From Chroogloeocystis siderophila 5.2 s.c.1 (GTDB taxonomy: Bacteria; Cyanobacteriota; Cyanobacteriia; Cyanobacteriales; Chroococcidiopsidaceae), in NCBI RefSeq assembly GCF_001904655.1, contig NZ_MRCC01000007.1:124001-188000 (forward strand): a stretch of 64,000 nucleotides of DNA, given 5' to 3'. The stretch's first letter is position 1, and each line of letters opens with the position of its first letter. A program made the position numbers and the translations under genes. Below, in pieces: positions 1-8,664 of this stretch. The notes under the pieces were generated by a model. It was not told the origin of the DNA, did no database searches, and saw only the letters and a list, made by a program, of their open reading frames with translations.

Positions 1-594
1 ACGCTCGTTACCCAAATATCTCCTATTCATTATTCCGAGTTGGCTAGCTTGTCACTTTTGGATTGTAGAGGCAATCTCAGCCGCAAAACCTTAAATCTCT
101 TTAACGAAAGAAGTTTTATCTTTTGTTACCAAAAAGCATTTAGCTAATTCAGCAGTTACCTACTTGAATGCTATTTTGTCAATCTGAGTGTCGCGATCGC
201 ATTCATGTAGCGTAATTTTGTCGCAGGCGATCGCTCAGCATGACATTAACTGCGTAAGTTCTACAGATATTTCATAGTAGCAAACAAGGATATCTTCAAC
301 AAAGTTGTGTTCTAAGTAGGTAGTAAGTCGAAGAAACTACTTAGGCTTTCAACTATCGCCCTCTTACTCTGGCAACCCTTACGTTTAAACTCCTACTTCT
401 TTTGTCGTCAACAAGGGCTAATCTTCAAACTAACACACTTTTGTAAAGGAAACCACCTCTATAAAATGTTCAAACCCGCACTCGAACATCATTTGTACTG
501 AGGAAACAAAAATCCGTGGTAACAACAAGTACAACAGCTAAGTAGCTTTGCCAAAATTGGCATACGTAACAACTACTTGCTAGAAGAAAAGTCA
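1..594. other. Intergenic stretch, no gene seen
   Basis: No convincing reading frame on either strand. It contains two HIP1-like GCGATCGC sites (around 190 and 228) and a small inverted repeat with 8-base arms at 312-344. The last part presumably holds the promoter of the secreted-protein gene starting at 595; I could not pick a clear -10/-35 pair. Confidence 0.5.
312..344. repeat. Short inverted repeat
   Basis: CTAAGTAG at 312-319 and its exact complement CTACTTAG at 337-344, separated by 17 bases. No T-tract follows, so it is not an obvious terminator; it could be an operator or chance. Confidence 0.35.
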
Positions 595-1061
595 ATGTCC
601 CGTTTCCTTCAAAGTATTAAAACTGTTTTTGCTCTCGCTTCTATTCTAACTACTTTTATTTATACAGCCTCAGCTAACGCAAGCCAGTGCCAAGGACTAA
701 GTGGAACACAATGTTATGTTATAAAGTTATCTTGGCTAGTGTAGGAGCAGTAGATAGATATGTTCCCCATTTCGGCTCTGAAATCGCATTACTCAACTTT
801 GCTAGAACAATTGGTAATAACACTTGCTCAGCAATGATTGATGCGAATATGACCGTTGAAAGTGCTTCTGAGTCAGCAAAGGGGCAATACCGCTCTCAAC
901 TGATGAATAAAGGTATGAGTAGACTGGAAGCTGAACACTTGACTTCTGCTGCTGTACTTGCTGGTACTGAGGTCGATTGCCCTACACACGTTAATCGTGC
1001 TCTGGATGGAACTCGCATTATAGACCTGAGATGGCAAAAATCAACTTCTAAATTTTTGTAG
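595..1061 (+). pseudogene. Small secreted DUF732-like protein, frameshifted
   Basis: An ATG at 595 opens a good signal peptide (positively charged start, hydrophobic core, then SANA-S) but that frame stops at 742-744. The body of the protein continues in another frame from about 678 to 1061. It carries a pattern of spaced cysteines ending in a CP motif near the C-terminus, reminiscent of DUF732-type small secreted proteins and of the gene at 28983-29447. The two frames overlap for about 67 bases, so one missing base (or two extra) between 678 and 744 restores a roughly 155-aa exported protein. The alternative, a separate 124-aa protein starting at GTG 687, would lack a signal peptide and looks less likely. 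Function unknown. The DUF732 link is inferred by eye; the frameshift is seen directly. Confidence 0.55.
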
Positions 1062-1219
1062 ATTAGGCCATTTATTTGCTGTTCTAATTTAAAGTTTTCA
1101 GATCGTCCATCTTGTATTAGCAATTGCTTCATTAGGTGTAAAGCTCCTTAATTAATCTCCTAGCCTGGCTAAGAAGTTTCCAAATCACTCAAGCTTGCAG
1201 CAATTTTATTCATAAGGAA

Positions 1220-1888
1220 TTAATCATCACTTTTACTTAACTTATCGGCAATTCGCGTCGTTTCTGGTAAGCGGTATTTTGGCGTACATTGCAAAACATA
1301 ATCAATTGCTGTTGGTAAACTTACGCGATGACCACTCGAAATATACACTGGCTTTGTACCTACACGCGTTCGTAATGCTGCCCCAATCGTTTCTTTACGA
1401 TGGATTATCGGTTGCCAACTGCCTTTGACATTCGGTACTTCTTGATGTTTACCAACCAACAAAGATTTCGCAACGCCAATCGTTGGCATATCTAAAATTA
1501 ACCCTAAATGCGAGGCAATCCCTAAACGACGTGGATGTGCAATTCCTTGACCATCGCAGAGAATTAAATCTGGTGTAGTATTAATTTTTTCCAAGGCATC
1601 GAGTAAAGCAGGAATTTCACGAAACGATAGCAATCCTGGTATGTAAGGAAACGATGTCGGGCGACGCGCGATCGCATACTCTTGCAATTGCAACGCTGGA
1701 AAACTTAACACAGCTACAGCCGCACGACTAATTGTTCCAGCCGATTCAAATCCCATATCTACCCCAGCAACATACCGCACTGGCTGCGGAATTTGATCTA
1801 CCGTAATCACTTCTTTTGTCAACTTTTCTTGCAGCGCGATCGCCTCTTCGACTGTGAGTACCCAAGAATGATGTTGGCGAATTTTCAT
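1220..1888 (-). CDS. nfi: Endonuclease V
   Basis: 222 aa, the normal length for endonuclease V, which nicks DNA one base 3' of deoxyinosine and so starts repair of deaminated adenine. The catalytic metal-binding acids are visible: D44 in the GVDMGF motif, E91 in PYIPGLLSFRE, and D112 in DGQGIAHPRR. These match the D/E/D triad of the family. The YIPG wedge that displaces the lesion base is intact. The gene stands alone, divergent from the prohibitin gene, with 163 bases between the two starts that must hold both promoters. ATG start. Cytoplasmic. Confidence 0.93.
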   Translation of the reverse strand: MKIRQHHSWVLTVEEAIALQEKLTKEVITVDQIPQPVRYVAGVDMGFESAGTISRAAVAVLSFPALQLQEYAIARRPTSFPYIPGLLSFREIPALLDALEKINTTPDLILCDGQGIAHPRRLGIASHLGLILDMPTIGVAKSLLVGKHQEVPNVKGSWQPIIHRKETIGAALRTRVGTKPVYISSGHRVSLPTAIDYVLQCTPKYRLPETTRIADKLSKSDD

Positions 1889-2051
1889 TAAACTTTTTGA
1901 GTTTTTCCTAAATAGCAGCGATACTAATTGTAGTGAACATTAACGGAAAATAAGTTCAGCTTCTATAAGGGTAGATTATTGCTAAAACAGCGCAACAGAA
2001 AAGATCCATCAATTTATTCACTTTCGCTATTAAATTACTTAAACATACAAT

Positions 2052-2888
2052 ATGCGAACCAGATTTGGTGCTATCGATAGTCTCAAGTCAGGAGTTTTGT
2101 TTACAGGCGGTGTTGCTCTTGTACTTGCAGCAGTTGTCTTTAAACCTTTTGCCATCATTAATGCTGGTGAAAGAGGTGTTGTCATGCGATTTGGTAAAGT
2201 CCAAGATACCGTTTTAGATGAGGGTATCCATCCCATTATGCCGATTGTAACTACTGTTAGAGGTATCAATGTGCGGGTGCAAGAAAGTAGTTTTAATTCT
2301 GACGCAGCTTCTAAAGATTTACAGAAAGTGACTACAGAGATCTCGCTAAACTGGCATATTGATCCTGCAAGAGTGAATAAAGTTTATCAGCAAGTTGGCG
2401 ATGAAGAACAAATTGTTGCTGGTATTATTACTCCGGCTGTTTCTGAAGTACTAAAAGCAGCAACAGCGAAAAAAACGGCTGAACAAATTATTACCGAAAG
2501 AACGGATTTAAAAGAAGAAATTGACAAACAACTTGAAAGTCGATTAGCCAATTATGGGCTTGTTGTTGATGATGTTTCGCTCGTGAATTTTGCCTTCTCG
2601 CCAGAGTTTAGCAAAGCAATTGAATCAAAACAAATTGCTGAACAAGAAGCCAAACAAGCCGAATTTATCGCTTTGAAAGCTTCCAAAGAGGCGATCGCCG
2701 AAGTCAACCGCGCCAAAGGACAAGCTGAAGCCCAAAGACTGCAAAGGCTGACACTCACGCCAGAACTTTTGCAAAAACAAGCAATCGAAAAGTGGGATGG
2801 TCGTTTTCCTACCGTAATGAGCGGTAATGGTACTCTACCGTTGATTAACGTTGATGCTGCTAGTTTAACGAGTCGCAAGCAACAATAG
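2052..2888 (+). CDS. Prohibitin-family SPFH membrane protein
   Basis: 278 aa. One N-terminal membrane helix (about residues 17-36) is followed by an SPFH/band-7 domain (about 37-225) beginning with the typical AGERGVVMRFGKV stretch. A helical, Ala/Glu/Lys-rich region (about 185-235) should form the coiled coil used for ring assembly. Prohibitins form large membrane rings that scaffold quality control and often associate with FtsH proteases; this genome has an ftsH at 22766-24697. In cyanobacteria prohibitins are thought to be in the plasma or thylakoid membrane. Monocistronic and convergent with the glycerate kinase gene only 10 bases downstream. Confidence 0.9.
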   Translation: MRTRFGAIDSLKSGVLFTGGVALVLAAVVFKPFAIINAGERGVVMRFGKVQDTVLDEGIHPIMPIVTTVRGINVRVQESSFNSDAASKDLQKVTTEISLNWHIDPARVNKVYQQVGDEEQIVAGIITPAVSEVLKAATAKKTAEQIITERTDLKEEIDKQLESRLANYGLVVDDVSLVNFAFSPEFSKAIESKQIAEQEAKQAEFIALKASKEAIAEVNRAKGQAEAQRLQRLTLTPELLQKQAIEKWDGRFPTVMSGNGTLPLINVDAASLTSRKQQ

Positions 2889-2898
2889 TAGGGCAATA

Positions 2899-3909
2899 CT
2901 ACTTAAGATGCTGCCCTACGAGTAGTAAACGCATAGTGCGCTCAGCCGCATTTGTGACCAATTCAGGAGCTTGTGCGATCGCATCTTTGAGCGTACACGG
3001 TGCATCTAAAATGCTCTCAAAAGAATCAATGCCATGCTCTAAATTTACTATTGCATCTTTACCAATTGTCCCTGCTAAAGCAATCACGGGCAGTTGATAA
3101 GTTTTAGCACGTCGGGCAACTTCTGCGGGAATTTTGCCGCGTGGAGTTTGAAAGTCAATACTTCCTTCTGCCGTAATCACTAAATCGGCAACTTGCAGTA
3201 AACTATCAAGTTCTAAGTACTGCATCACAATGTCATAACGCGGGTGAAGTGTGGCACCTAAAAAAACATGCAATCCAGTTCCTAAACCCCCCGATGCTCC
3301 ACTTCCAGGCATTTCGCGTACATTAATGCCCACTTCGTTTGCAATCACTGCAGCATAGTTATCGAGTGCTTGCGCTAATTGTTCGACAATCTCCGGCGAC
3401 GCACCTTTTTGCGGGCCAAATACGCGGGCGACACCTTTATCGCCACACAGGACATTGTGCCAGTTACACGCAACATCGATTTTGACGTGTTCCAAACGCG
3501 GATCGCGATCGCGTAAATCAATGCGTTGCAGCTTGGCGAGTTCGCTACCACCTTTTCCTAATTCCTGACCATCAGCATCGAGAAAATGGATTCCTAAGAC
3601 TTGTGCCATTCCTGCACCGCCGTCATTTGTACCCGAATCACCACAACCAACCAAAATACGTTCTGCACCGCAATCGAGTGCGGCTTTAATGAGTTCTCCG
3701 ACACCGTAAGTTGTTGTAATGAGGGGATTGCGGACTTCCTGTGGCACTAAGCGTAATCCAGCCGCTGCTGCCATTTCTAGCACAGCCGTTTTGACTTGAG
3801 TGTTACCGAGAAACCCAAAATGAGCGGCAACAGGTTGTCCTACAGGTTCAGTTACAGTTATGTTGTGTAAGGCTAAACCTCGCGTAATGCAGCGATCGCT
3901 TCGCTTCAA
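2899..3909 (-). CDS. Glycerate kinase (type I family), N-terminally truncated
   Basis: The visible protein matches the glycerate kinase family (GlxK/GarK type; ATP + glycerate to phosphoglycerate) from its second strand region onward: the TVTEPVGQPVAAHFG stretch, GCGDSGTNDGGAGMAQ, PGSGASGGLGTG, and TAEGSIDFQTPRGKIP. Family members are about 375-380 aa and start with a DSFKG motif followed by MADGGEGT. Both are absent here, and no match to them appears in any frame up to about 4250. The frame opens after a TGA near 3975 and the first usable start is TTG at 3909, giving 336 aa in which homology begins about 17 residues in. Roughly 60-70 residues of the nucleotide-binding end are missing, so this is probably a pseudogene or a non-functional remnant despite a clean 3' end. 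Confidence 0.75.
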   Translation of the reverse strand: MKRSDRCITRGLALHNITVTEPVGQPVAAHFGFLGNTQVKTAVLEMAAAAGLRLVPQEVRNPLITTTYGVGELIKAALDCGAERILVGCGDSGTNDGGAGMAQVLGIHFLDADGQELGKGGSELAKLQRIDLRDRDPRLEHVKIDVACNWHNVLCGDKGVARVFGPQKGASPEIVEQLAQALDNYAAVIANEVGINVREMPGSGASGGLGTGLHVFLGATLHPRYDIVMQYLELDSLLQVADLVITAEGSIDFQTPRGKIPAEVARRAKTYQLPVIALAGTIGKDAIVNLEHGIDSFESILDAPCTLKDAIAQAPELVTNAAERTMRLLLVGQHLK

Positions 3910-4241
3910 ACTGCGACCAAATACTGGTATTTGCTTTTCCTGGAAGGCGTATTGTTTTTGTAGCAGCTTTACTCATCTTTTTCCTGATTGACGCTCTACA
4001 ACAGCTTTTGTCGCCAAAAATTGGTAGGATTAGCTATCCATCTTTCGCTAACTATGTGTTTTAATTAACTCAGTGTATGAAGTTAATTGAAATACTTTTA
4101 ACCTGTTATTAATAGAAAAATAATCTATCTTTAAACTGAGTTATTTAACTTTTTATGACTGCTCAAGCTAAATTTGGTTTTATAGCCCTAGTCAATATAA
4201 AAACTCATAGCGATTTCCCTGAGGGGAATTTAACCCTGAAT
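3910..4241. other. Intergenic, AT-rich; no gene seen
   Basis: Sequence upstream of the truncated glycerate kinase. I searched it for the lost N-terminal motifs and found none, which points to a deletion rather than a frameshift. The rightmost part probably promotes the DUF202 gene. Confidence 0.4.
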
Positions 4242-4268
4242 CCTAACCTCTGACCCCTAACCCCTGCT
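4242..4268 (+). repeat. Degenerate heptamer repeat before DUF202 gene 1
   Basis: About four imperfect 7-base units of the form CCTAACC / TCTGACC run up to the ATG at 4269. This resembles the short tandemly repeated repetitive (STRR) heptamers known from cyanobacteria and is related to the perfect repeat at 4701-4728. Confidence 0.55.
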
Positions 4269-4670
4269 ATGAATGACCCGCTTCCGGCGCGCAAAGTACC
4301 GAATATTCAAGCTGAACTTGCCAAAGAACGCAACCGCGCTGCGGCTGAACGTACGCTCATGGCATGGATTCGGACTTGTCTGGCTTTGATTAGCTTTGGG
4401 TTTGGGATTGATCGCATCGTTAGTGCGATTCGCAGCTTGCAAGTTGCTGGAGACTTCAATCCTGTAAGGCTTTCGCGAATTCTTGGTTTAGCTTTTGTTG
4501 CCTTGGGAACGTATGCCATGATTGTGGCATCCATCGAGCATCGGCAAGAACTTGCACGCATCCAACGCGAGGAAGATTATCTTTATACCCCGCGTCGCTC
4601 ATTAGGGTTAATGGTTGCGATCGCGCTTGTTGGTATCGGTGCGATCGCGTTTATCGGTATTTTATTCTAA
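4269..4670 (+). CDS. DUF202 (YidH-like) membrane protein
   Basis: 133 aa. It carries the DUF202 signature RNRAAAERTLMAWIRTCLAL (about residues 20-39), in which the start of the first membrane helix is preceded by an AAERT motif. Three hydrophobic helices follow (about 34-50, 72-90, 112-132). DUF202 proteins are small inner-membrane proteins of unknown function; one domain is also found in the eukaryotic VTC complex. A paralogue lies 68 bases downstream on the same strand, so the two are probably a duplicated pair and perhaps form a hetero-oligomer. ATG start with no strong ribosome binding site; a heptamer repeat occupies that position. Confidence 0.85.
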   Translation: MNDPLPARKVPNIQAELAKERNRAAAERTLMAWIRTCLALISFGFGIDRIVSAIRSLQVAGDFNPVRLSRILGLAFVALGTYAMIVASIEHRQELARIQREEDYLYTPRRSLGLMVAIALVGIGAIAFIGILF

Positions 4671-4700
4671 TAGAGTTAGGACATCGAACACGCACTGTCA

Positions 4701-4728
4701 TCTGACCTCTGACCTCTGACCTCTGACC
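4701..4728 (+). repeat. Perfect heptamer tandem repeat (TCTGACC x4)
   Basis: Four exact copies of TCTGACC, ending 10 bases before the ATG of the second DUF202 gene. It sits where the ribosome binding site should be. STRR-type heptamers are known in cyanobacteria. Confidence 0.9.
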
Positions 4729-4738
4729 GCTACAATAT

Positions 4739-5173
4739 ATGAATTCTCAGCAGCCAAGAAATATTACCAACGAACTAGCAAAACAGCGCAATCGGGCTGC
4801 GGCTGAACGAACGTTGATCGGTTGGATTCAAAATTGTTTAACGCTGATCGGTTTTGGGATTGCGTTTGATCGCATATTTAGCGCAGTGAATCAGACCTTT
4901 GCCAGCAATGATACCGCGCTTAATGCGCAGATAGCTCAGATCATTGGCTTGGGTGCGATCGCGTTAGGAATATTTTTGTTAGTGTTAGCGATTATCAGCT
5001 ATACCAAAGATGTTCAGTCAATTTCACAAGCTGACTATTTGTATCAACCGATTCATACTTCAACCATATTTGTCATTACGGCGATCGTATTATTTGGTTT
5101 GATCGCGATTGTTGCAATTTTTACCAGTGCTGTGCTTCTTTCTGTCGCACGGGCGGTTTTATTACCAGCCTAA
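4739..5173 (+). CDS. DUF202 (YidH-like) membrane protein, second copy
   Basis: 144 aa paralogue of the gene at 4269. The signature RNRAAAERTLIGWIQNCLTL is kept (about residues 17-36), followed by three membrane helices (about 33-50, 72-92, 107-135). It differs from copy 1 mainly in the loop between helices 1 and 2. Its 3' end overlaps the 3' end of the oppositely oriented response regulator gene by 12 bases (5162-5173), so the two transcripts must converge. Function unknown. Confidence 0.83.
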   Translation: MNSQQPRNITNELAKQRNRAAAERTLIGWIQNCLTLIGFGIAFDRIFSAVNQTFASNDTALNAQIAQIIGLGAIALGIFLLVLAIISYTKDVQSISQADYLYQPIHTSTIFVITAIVLFGLIAIVAIFTSAVLLSVARAVLLPA

Positions 5174-5533
5174 AATTGCGGCGATCTGAGTCCAAATAGT
5201 CAGCGGATTAAACGGCTTGGTGATGACACCAGCAACAGATATTTGCGCAAACCGTTGGCGATCGCTTGGTAATATTTTAGCCGTCAGCAGTATGACTGGA
5301 ATCGAGCACGTTGTTGCATCTGCTTGCAGCTGCGTAAACAATTGAACACCATCAATATCAGGCATCGAAACATCAAGCAGAATCGCGTCTAGGGGTTGTG
5401 TTTTGGCTATAAATAACCCTTCTTGCCCAGACTCTGCTACGATAGTTGTCCAGCCAGCAAACTTTTCTAAAGCAATTTGCACAAGTTTGCAGATGTCTTC
5501 ATCGTCATCTACCATTAAGATACGTTTTGTCAT
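5162..5533 (-). CDS. Single-domain response regulator (CheY-like)
   Basis: 123 aa, receiver domain only. The acidic pocket D9-D10-D11, phospho-acceptor D54 (in LLDVSMPDIDG), the LLTAK strand and the KPF switch lysine are all present. I take the ATG at 5533 as start because it makes a 4-base ATGA overlap with the stop of the upstream histidine kinase gene; a longer frame to 5599 only reads through the kinase's 3' end. Last gene of a three-gene coupled operon. It has no output domain, so it likely acts as a phosphate sink, a relay shuttle, or by protein binding. Confidence 0.9.
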   Translation of the reverse strand: MTKRILMVDDDEDICKLVQIALEKFAGWTTIVAESGQEGLFIAKTQPLDAILLDVSMPDIDGVQLFTQLQADATTCSIPVILLTAKILPSDRQRFAQISVAGVITKPFNPLTIWTQIAAILGW

Positions 5534-8500
5534 TCTGGCTGCGCAATCGGAAGTGTGAAATAAAACGTACTGCCAATACCTTGCTGACTTTTTACCCAAA
5601 TCTGCCCGCCGTGTTGCTGAACAATGCTTTTGCAGATTGCTAACCCCAACCCAGTACCTCTTTTTTGACGAGAATCCGAAATATCTACCTGCTGAAATCG
5701 TCGGAAAATGGTTTCAATTTTATCAGCAGGAATACCGCGTCCTTGGTCTTTCACGCTAAAGAGGATATAAGGTGTAGATGTGGCTGTGTCGTCGTTGTCG
5801 CGTACTTCGGCATTTAACCACACCGTACTCCCTGACGGCGAGAACTTGACCGCATTACTTAGCAAATTTGTCAAGGTCTGGACGATCGCATCGCTGGCTA
5901 CCTTGATTTGAATTGTTGGGAACAGTGTCGAAATTTTGATATTTGCTGCCTCGGCGATCGTTGCGGTACAGGCGATCGCTTGTTGAATAAGATCGCCAAC
6001 TTCACACGCTTCGAGCATTAGTGGGATTTTGCCCGATTCTAACCGTTCTAAATTGAGAATATCATCGACTAGCCGCATCAGGCGATCGCTATTGTTGAGC
6101 GCAATTTGTAGCAGATCTTGAACTTTGCTCGGTTCGTCATCTAAAACACCCGTTGCTAAAATCCCTAAAGAACCGCGAATTGCCGTAAGTGGCGTGCGTA
6201 GTTCGTGACTGACAATCGCAACAAATTCATCTTTCATTCGTGCAATTTCGTAGCGATCGCTCACGTCGAGGATTTGAGCAATAAAATGCAGCGGTTGTTG
6301 CGTGGCATCTCTCACAAGCGATACGTTTAATAGTGTCTGGACAATATCGCCCTGCTTGCGCACGTACCTTTTTTCGATTTCGTAGCAGCGCAGCGTACCT
6401 GCTAATAGCTGTTGTCTATACTCTGCATCGGTTTGGTGATCGTCAGGATGCGTAATGTCTGCAATCGTCAGCGCGAGTAATTCAGCTTCAGAATAGCCGA
6501 CAATTTCACACAGCGAACGATTAACCTGGCGAAACTCACCAGTGATTAAAATCAATGCCATCCCGATTGGTGCATCGTCAAAAGCTTGGCGAAACTGTTG
6601 TTCGTTTTCTTGTAGTGCTTGTTCAGCTTGTTTGCGTTGCGTAAGATCGCGAATGACAATCAATACTTCATCGGTAGTCAGCGGCATAACTCTGGCTTCT
6701 TGCCAAAGCCATTGTCCCGTAACGACAAGCGGAAACTCGTAAACCTGCATTTGCTTTGTAGACAAGGCGGTAGCTGCTGCTGCGAGTCTTTGTTGTGCCG
6801 CGTCTGGCGGTAGCACATCACGAATATTTGAGCCAATCAAGTTCGGTGAGGTCAAAATCGGAAATGCGGTAGTTGGCTTGACATCGAGATATGTACCATC
6901 TTGATGCATCCGCACGATCAAATCTGGCAATGTCTTCAGAATTGCGCGATTGAGTGCTTCACTTTGATGTAAAGCTGTCTCGACGTTTTTGCGATCGGTA
7001 ATATCAACTCCTACCGCAGTGACTTGCCAGTAACCTGCGGTTTCATTCCAGCGTGAAGTTAAGATATCTGCGATCCAACATTGTGAACCATCTTTACGCC
7101 GAAAGCGATACTCAACGGTAACTGGCTGTTCTTGACTGATAGCTGCAAATGCTTGTGCTGAGATAGCTTGCAAATCTTCTGAGGGAATTCGCGATGCCCA
7201 TAATTGTGCAGTTAGTTCTTCTGGGATGTAGCCAGTGACAGCGGTACAACCAGCCGTGCGATAGTCAGCATCAACCGTTCGATCAGGGTAAAAGCGCAAT
7301 TGCGCAATGGCAACTCCGGCAGAATTGAGAATATCATCAAGTTGCGCGTAAGATGCTTGCAGAGCTTGTTCGCGTTGCTTGAGATTGCTAATATCCAGGA
7401 TCATGCCGTGCCAGTAGATAGTACCTTTCCGTTTTTGGGGTTGTGCTGTGGCACGCAACCACCTGAGCTTACCAGAAGGTGTAATACTACGCCACTCATA
7501 CGTAAAAGTTGCTAGCGTTTGACGCTGGTGCGCCAACTGTTTGAGAAATCCAGCACGATCTTCTGGATGCATCTGCATCAAAATAATTCGGTTTGGTTGC
7601 GCCAAAAATTCTTGCGCACTGATTTCATAAAAAGTTTCTGTGGCTTGATTGATGTATTCAAAGTGCATCAAGCCGTCCGGTTCAATAATTGCCGCGTAAA
7701 TAATTCCTGGTAATGTATTTGTTAAATTTTGCAGGCGATCATCGCGGGGTTCTAGGAGTGGAAGCGTTATGCGATTGATCTGTGGCAAAGCATTAATTAA
7801 TCGCGTGACATCAAGTGGTGTGACAACTTGCGCAGACTGGTTGTGTGTAGTTGCTTCTCTTGAGAAGTACCGCCTTGGTTTGAGCAGCCTGCGGGCTGTA
7901 AGCAGCCATGTTGCTAATGCAAGGATGACGGTAAGACAACAACCTGCTAAGATTTGCAGATGTTGGTTACTGATTCTCCTCACTTCCGATTCAGGCGTAA
8001 TGACGCTTACGCTATCCAAATCGGATTTATCTCGGTAAAGAAGAGTGCGGATCAAAACATGAATCAAAGATGCTCTGATACTTGCTTCGGGTCTTGCTAA
8101 ACCAAGTGTACTAACGCACATTCGCAATAAGAGCGCGAACAGGAAATCGGTCGAGGTAGACAGCGATTGTTTGACGACGAATTCGTTTGCTAAGTCTAGT
8201 GATTTTATCGAGTGCGTTGCGATCGCCACTTTGAGTTGTGTATGACTGTTGCGATCAGTAAATGAGTAGACAAATCGTTTATCGAGTTGAGATGCAATGT
8301 CTGAATTCTGTGCGTTGTTGCCAAAGTGAGTCGTTACATCAACTCTTTCAAACTTGATAGAACTAAAACCGTATTGCCAATGCTGCGAATCAAACTCGCG
8401 GTTTTGAAGCTTCTCCAGACTATTGCTAATAACACTCAGAATCTCGCGACTAGCTGCTGGCGTTGTACTTGACGAGTCATCCAGTTGATAAGTATGATAT

Positions 8501-8664
8501 TGTACTACATCAATCGCTTGCGGTTCGCTATGAGCCGAAAAATAGTGTATTGATCTGGTAAAACCTAAAATTTGAAGAAGGAATGGTACACTCAAAAGTA
8601 TTCCTAGCGGAATTTTTGCGAGGTGTTGCTGCAAGTAGTGCGGTGGAGCGGACGATTCCTTCAT
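5530..8664 (-). CDS. Membrane multi-PAS sensor histidine kinase
   Basis: About 1044 aa. Two membrane helices (about 20-36 and 243-260) frame a roughly 200-residue external sensor region that I do not recognise. Four consecutive PAS/PAC modules follow (about 300-430, 435-560, 565-680, 685-800), several ending in the typical DITDRK/QAEQALQ linker. The HisKA domain has FVAIVSHELRTPLTAIRGS (phospho-acceptor His). The HATPase domain shows the N box (NLLSNAVKFSP), G1 (DQGRGIP), F box (IFRRFQQ) and G2 (GTGLGLAI). The ATG at 8664 gives an ATGA overlap with the upstream regulator stop; an in-frame ATG at 8679 is five codons further up. A conventional, apparently active kinase that should phosphorylate the receivers encoded on either side. 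Confidence 0.9.
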   Translation of the reverse strand: MKESSAPPHYLQQHLAKIPLGILLSVPFLLQILGFTRSIHYFSAHSEPQAIDVVQYHTYQLDDSSSTTPAASREILSVISNSLEKLQNREFDSQHWQYGFSSIKFERVDVTTHFGNNAQNSDIASQLDKRFVYSFTDRNSHTQLKVAIATHSIKSLDLANEFVVKQSLSTSTDFLFALLLRMCVSTLGLARPEASIRASLIHVLIRTLLYRDKSDLDSVSVITPESEVRRISNQHLQILAGCCLTVILALATWLLTARRLLKPRRYFSREATTHNQSAQVVTPLDVTRLINALPQINRITLPLLEPRDDRLQNLTNTLPGIIYAAIIEPDGLMHFEYINQATETFYEISAQEFLAQPNRIILMQMHPEDRAGFLKQLAHQRQTLATFTYEWRSITPSGKLRWLRATAQPQKRKGTIYWHGMILDISNLKQREQALQASYAQLDDILNSAGVAIAQLRFYPDRTVDADYRTAGCTAVTGYIPEELTAQLWASRIPSEDLQAISAQAFAAISQEQPVTVEYRFRRKDGSQCWIADILTSRWNETAGYWQVTAVGVDITDRKNVETALHQSEALNRAILKTLPDLIVRMHQDGTYLDVKPTTAFPILTSPNLIGSNIRDVLPPDAAQQRLAAAATALSTKQMQVYEFPLVVTGQWLWQEARVMPLTTDEVLIVIRDLTQRKQAEQALQENEQQFRQAFDDAPIGMALILITGEFRQVNRSLCEIVGYSEAELLALTIADITHPDDHQTDAEYRQQLLAGTLRCYEIEKRYVRKQGDIVQTLLNVSLVRDATQQPLHFIAQILDVSDRYEIARMKDEFVAIVSHELRTPLTAIRGSLGILATGVLDDEPSKVQDLLQIALNNSDRLMRLVDDILNLERLESGKIPLMLEACEVGDLIQQAIACTATIAEAANIKISTLFPTIQIKVASDAIVQTLTNLLSNAVKFSPSGSTVWLNAEVRDNDDTATSTPYILFSVKDQGRGIPADKIETIFRRFQQVDISDSRQKRGTGLGLAICKSIVQQHGGQIWVKSQQGIGSTFYFTLPIAQPE

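Noticed and set aside
896-1132. Minus-strand open frame opposite the frameshifted secreted gene
   Set aside because: Overlaps the coding part of the opposite gene and has no protein-like features.
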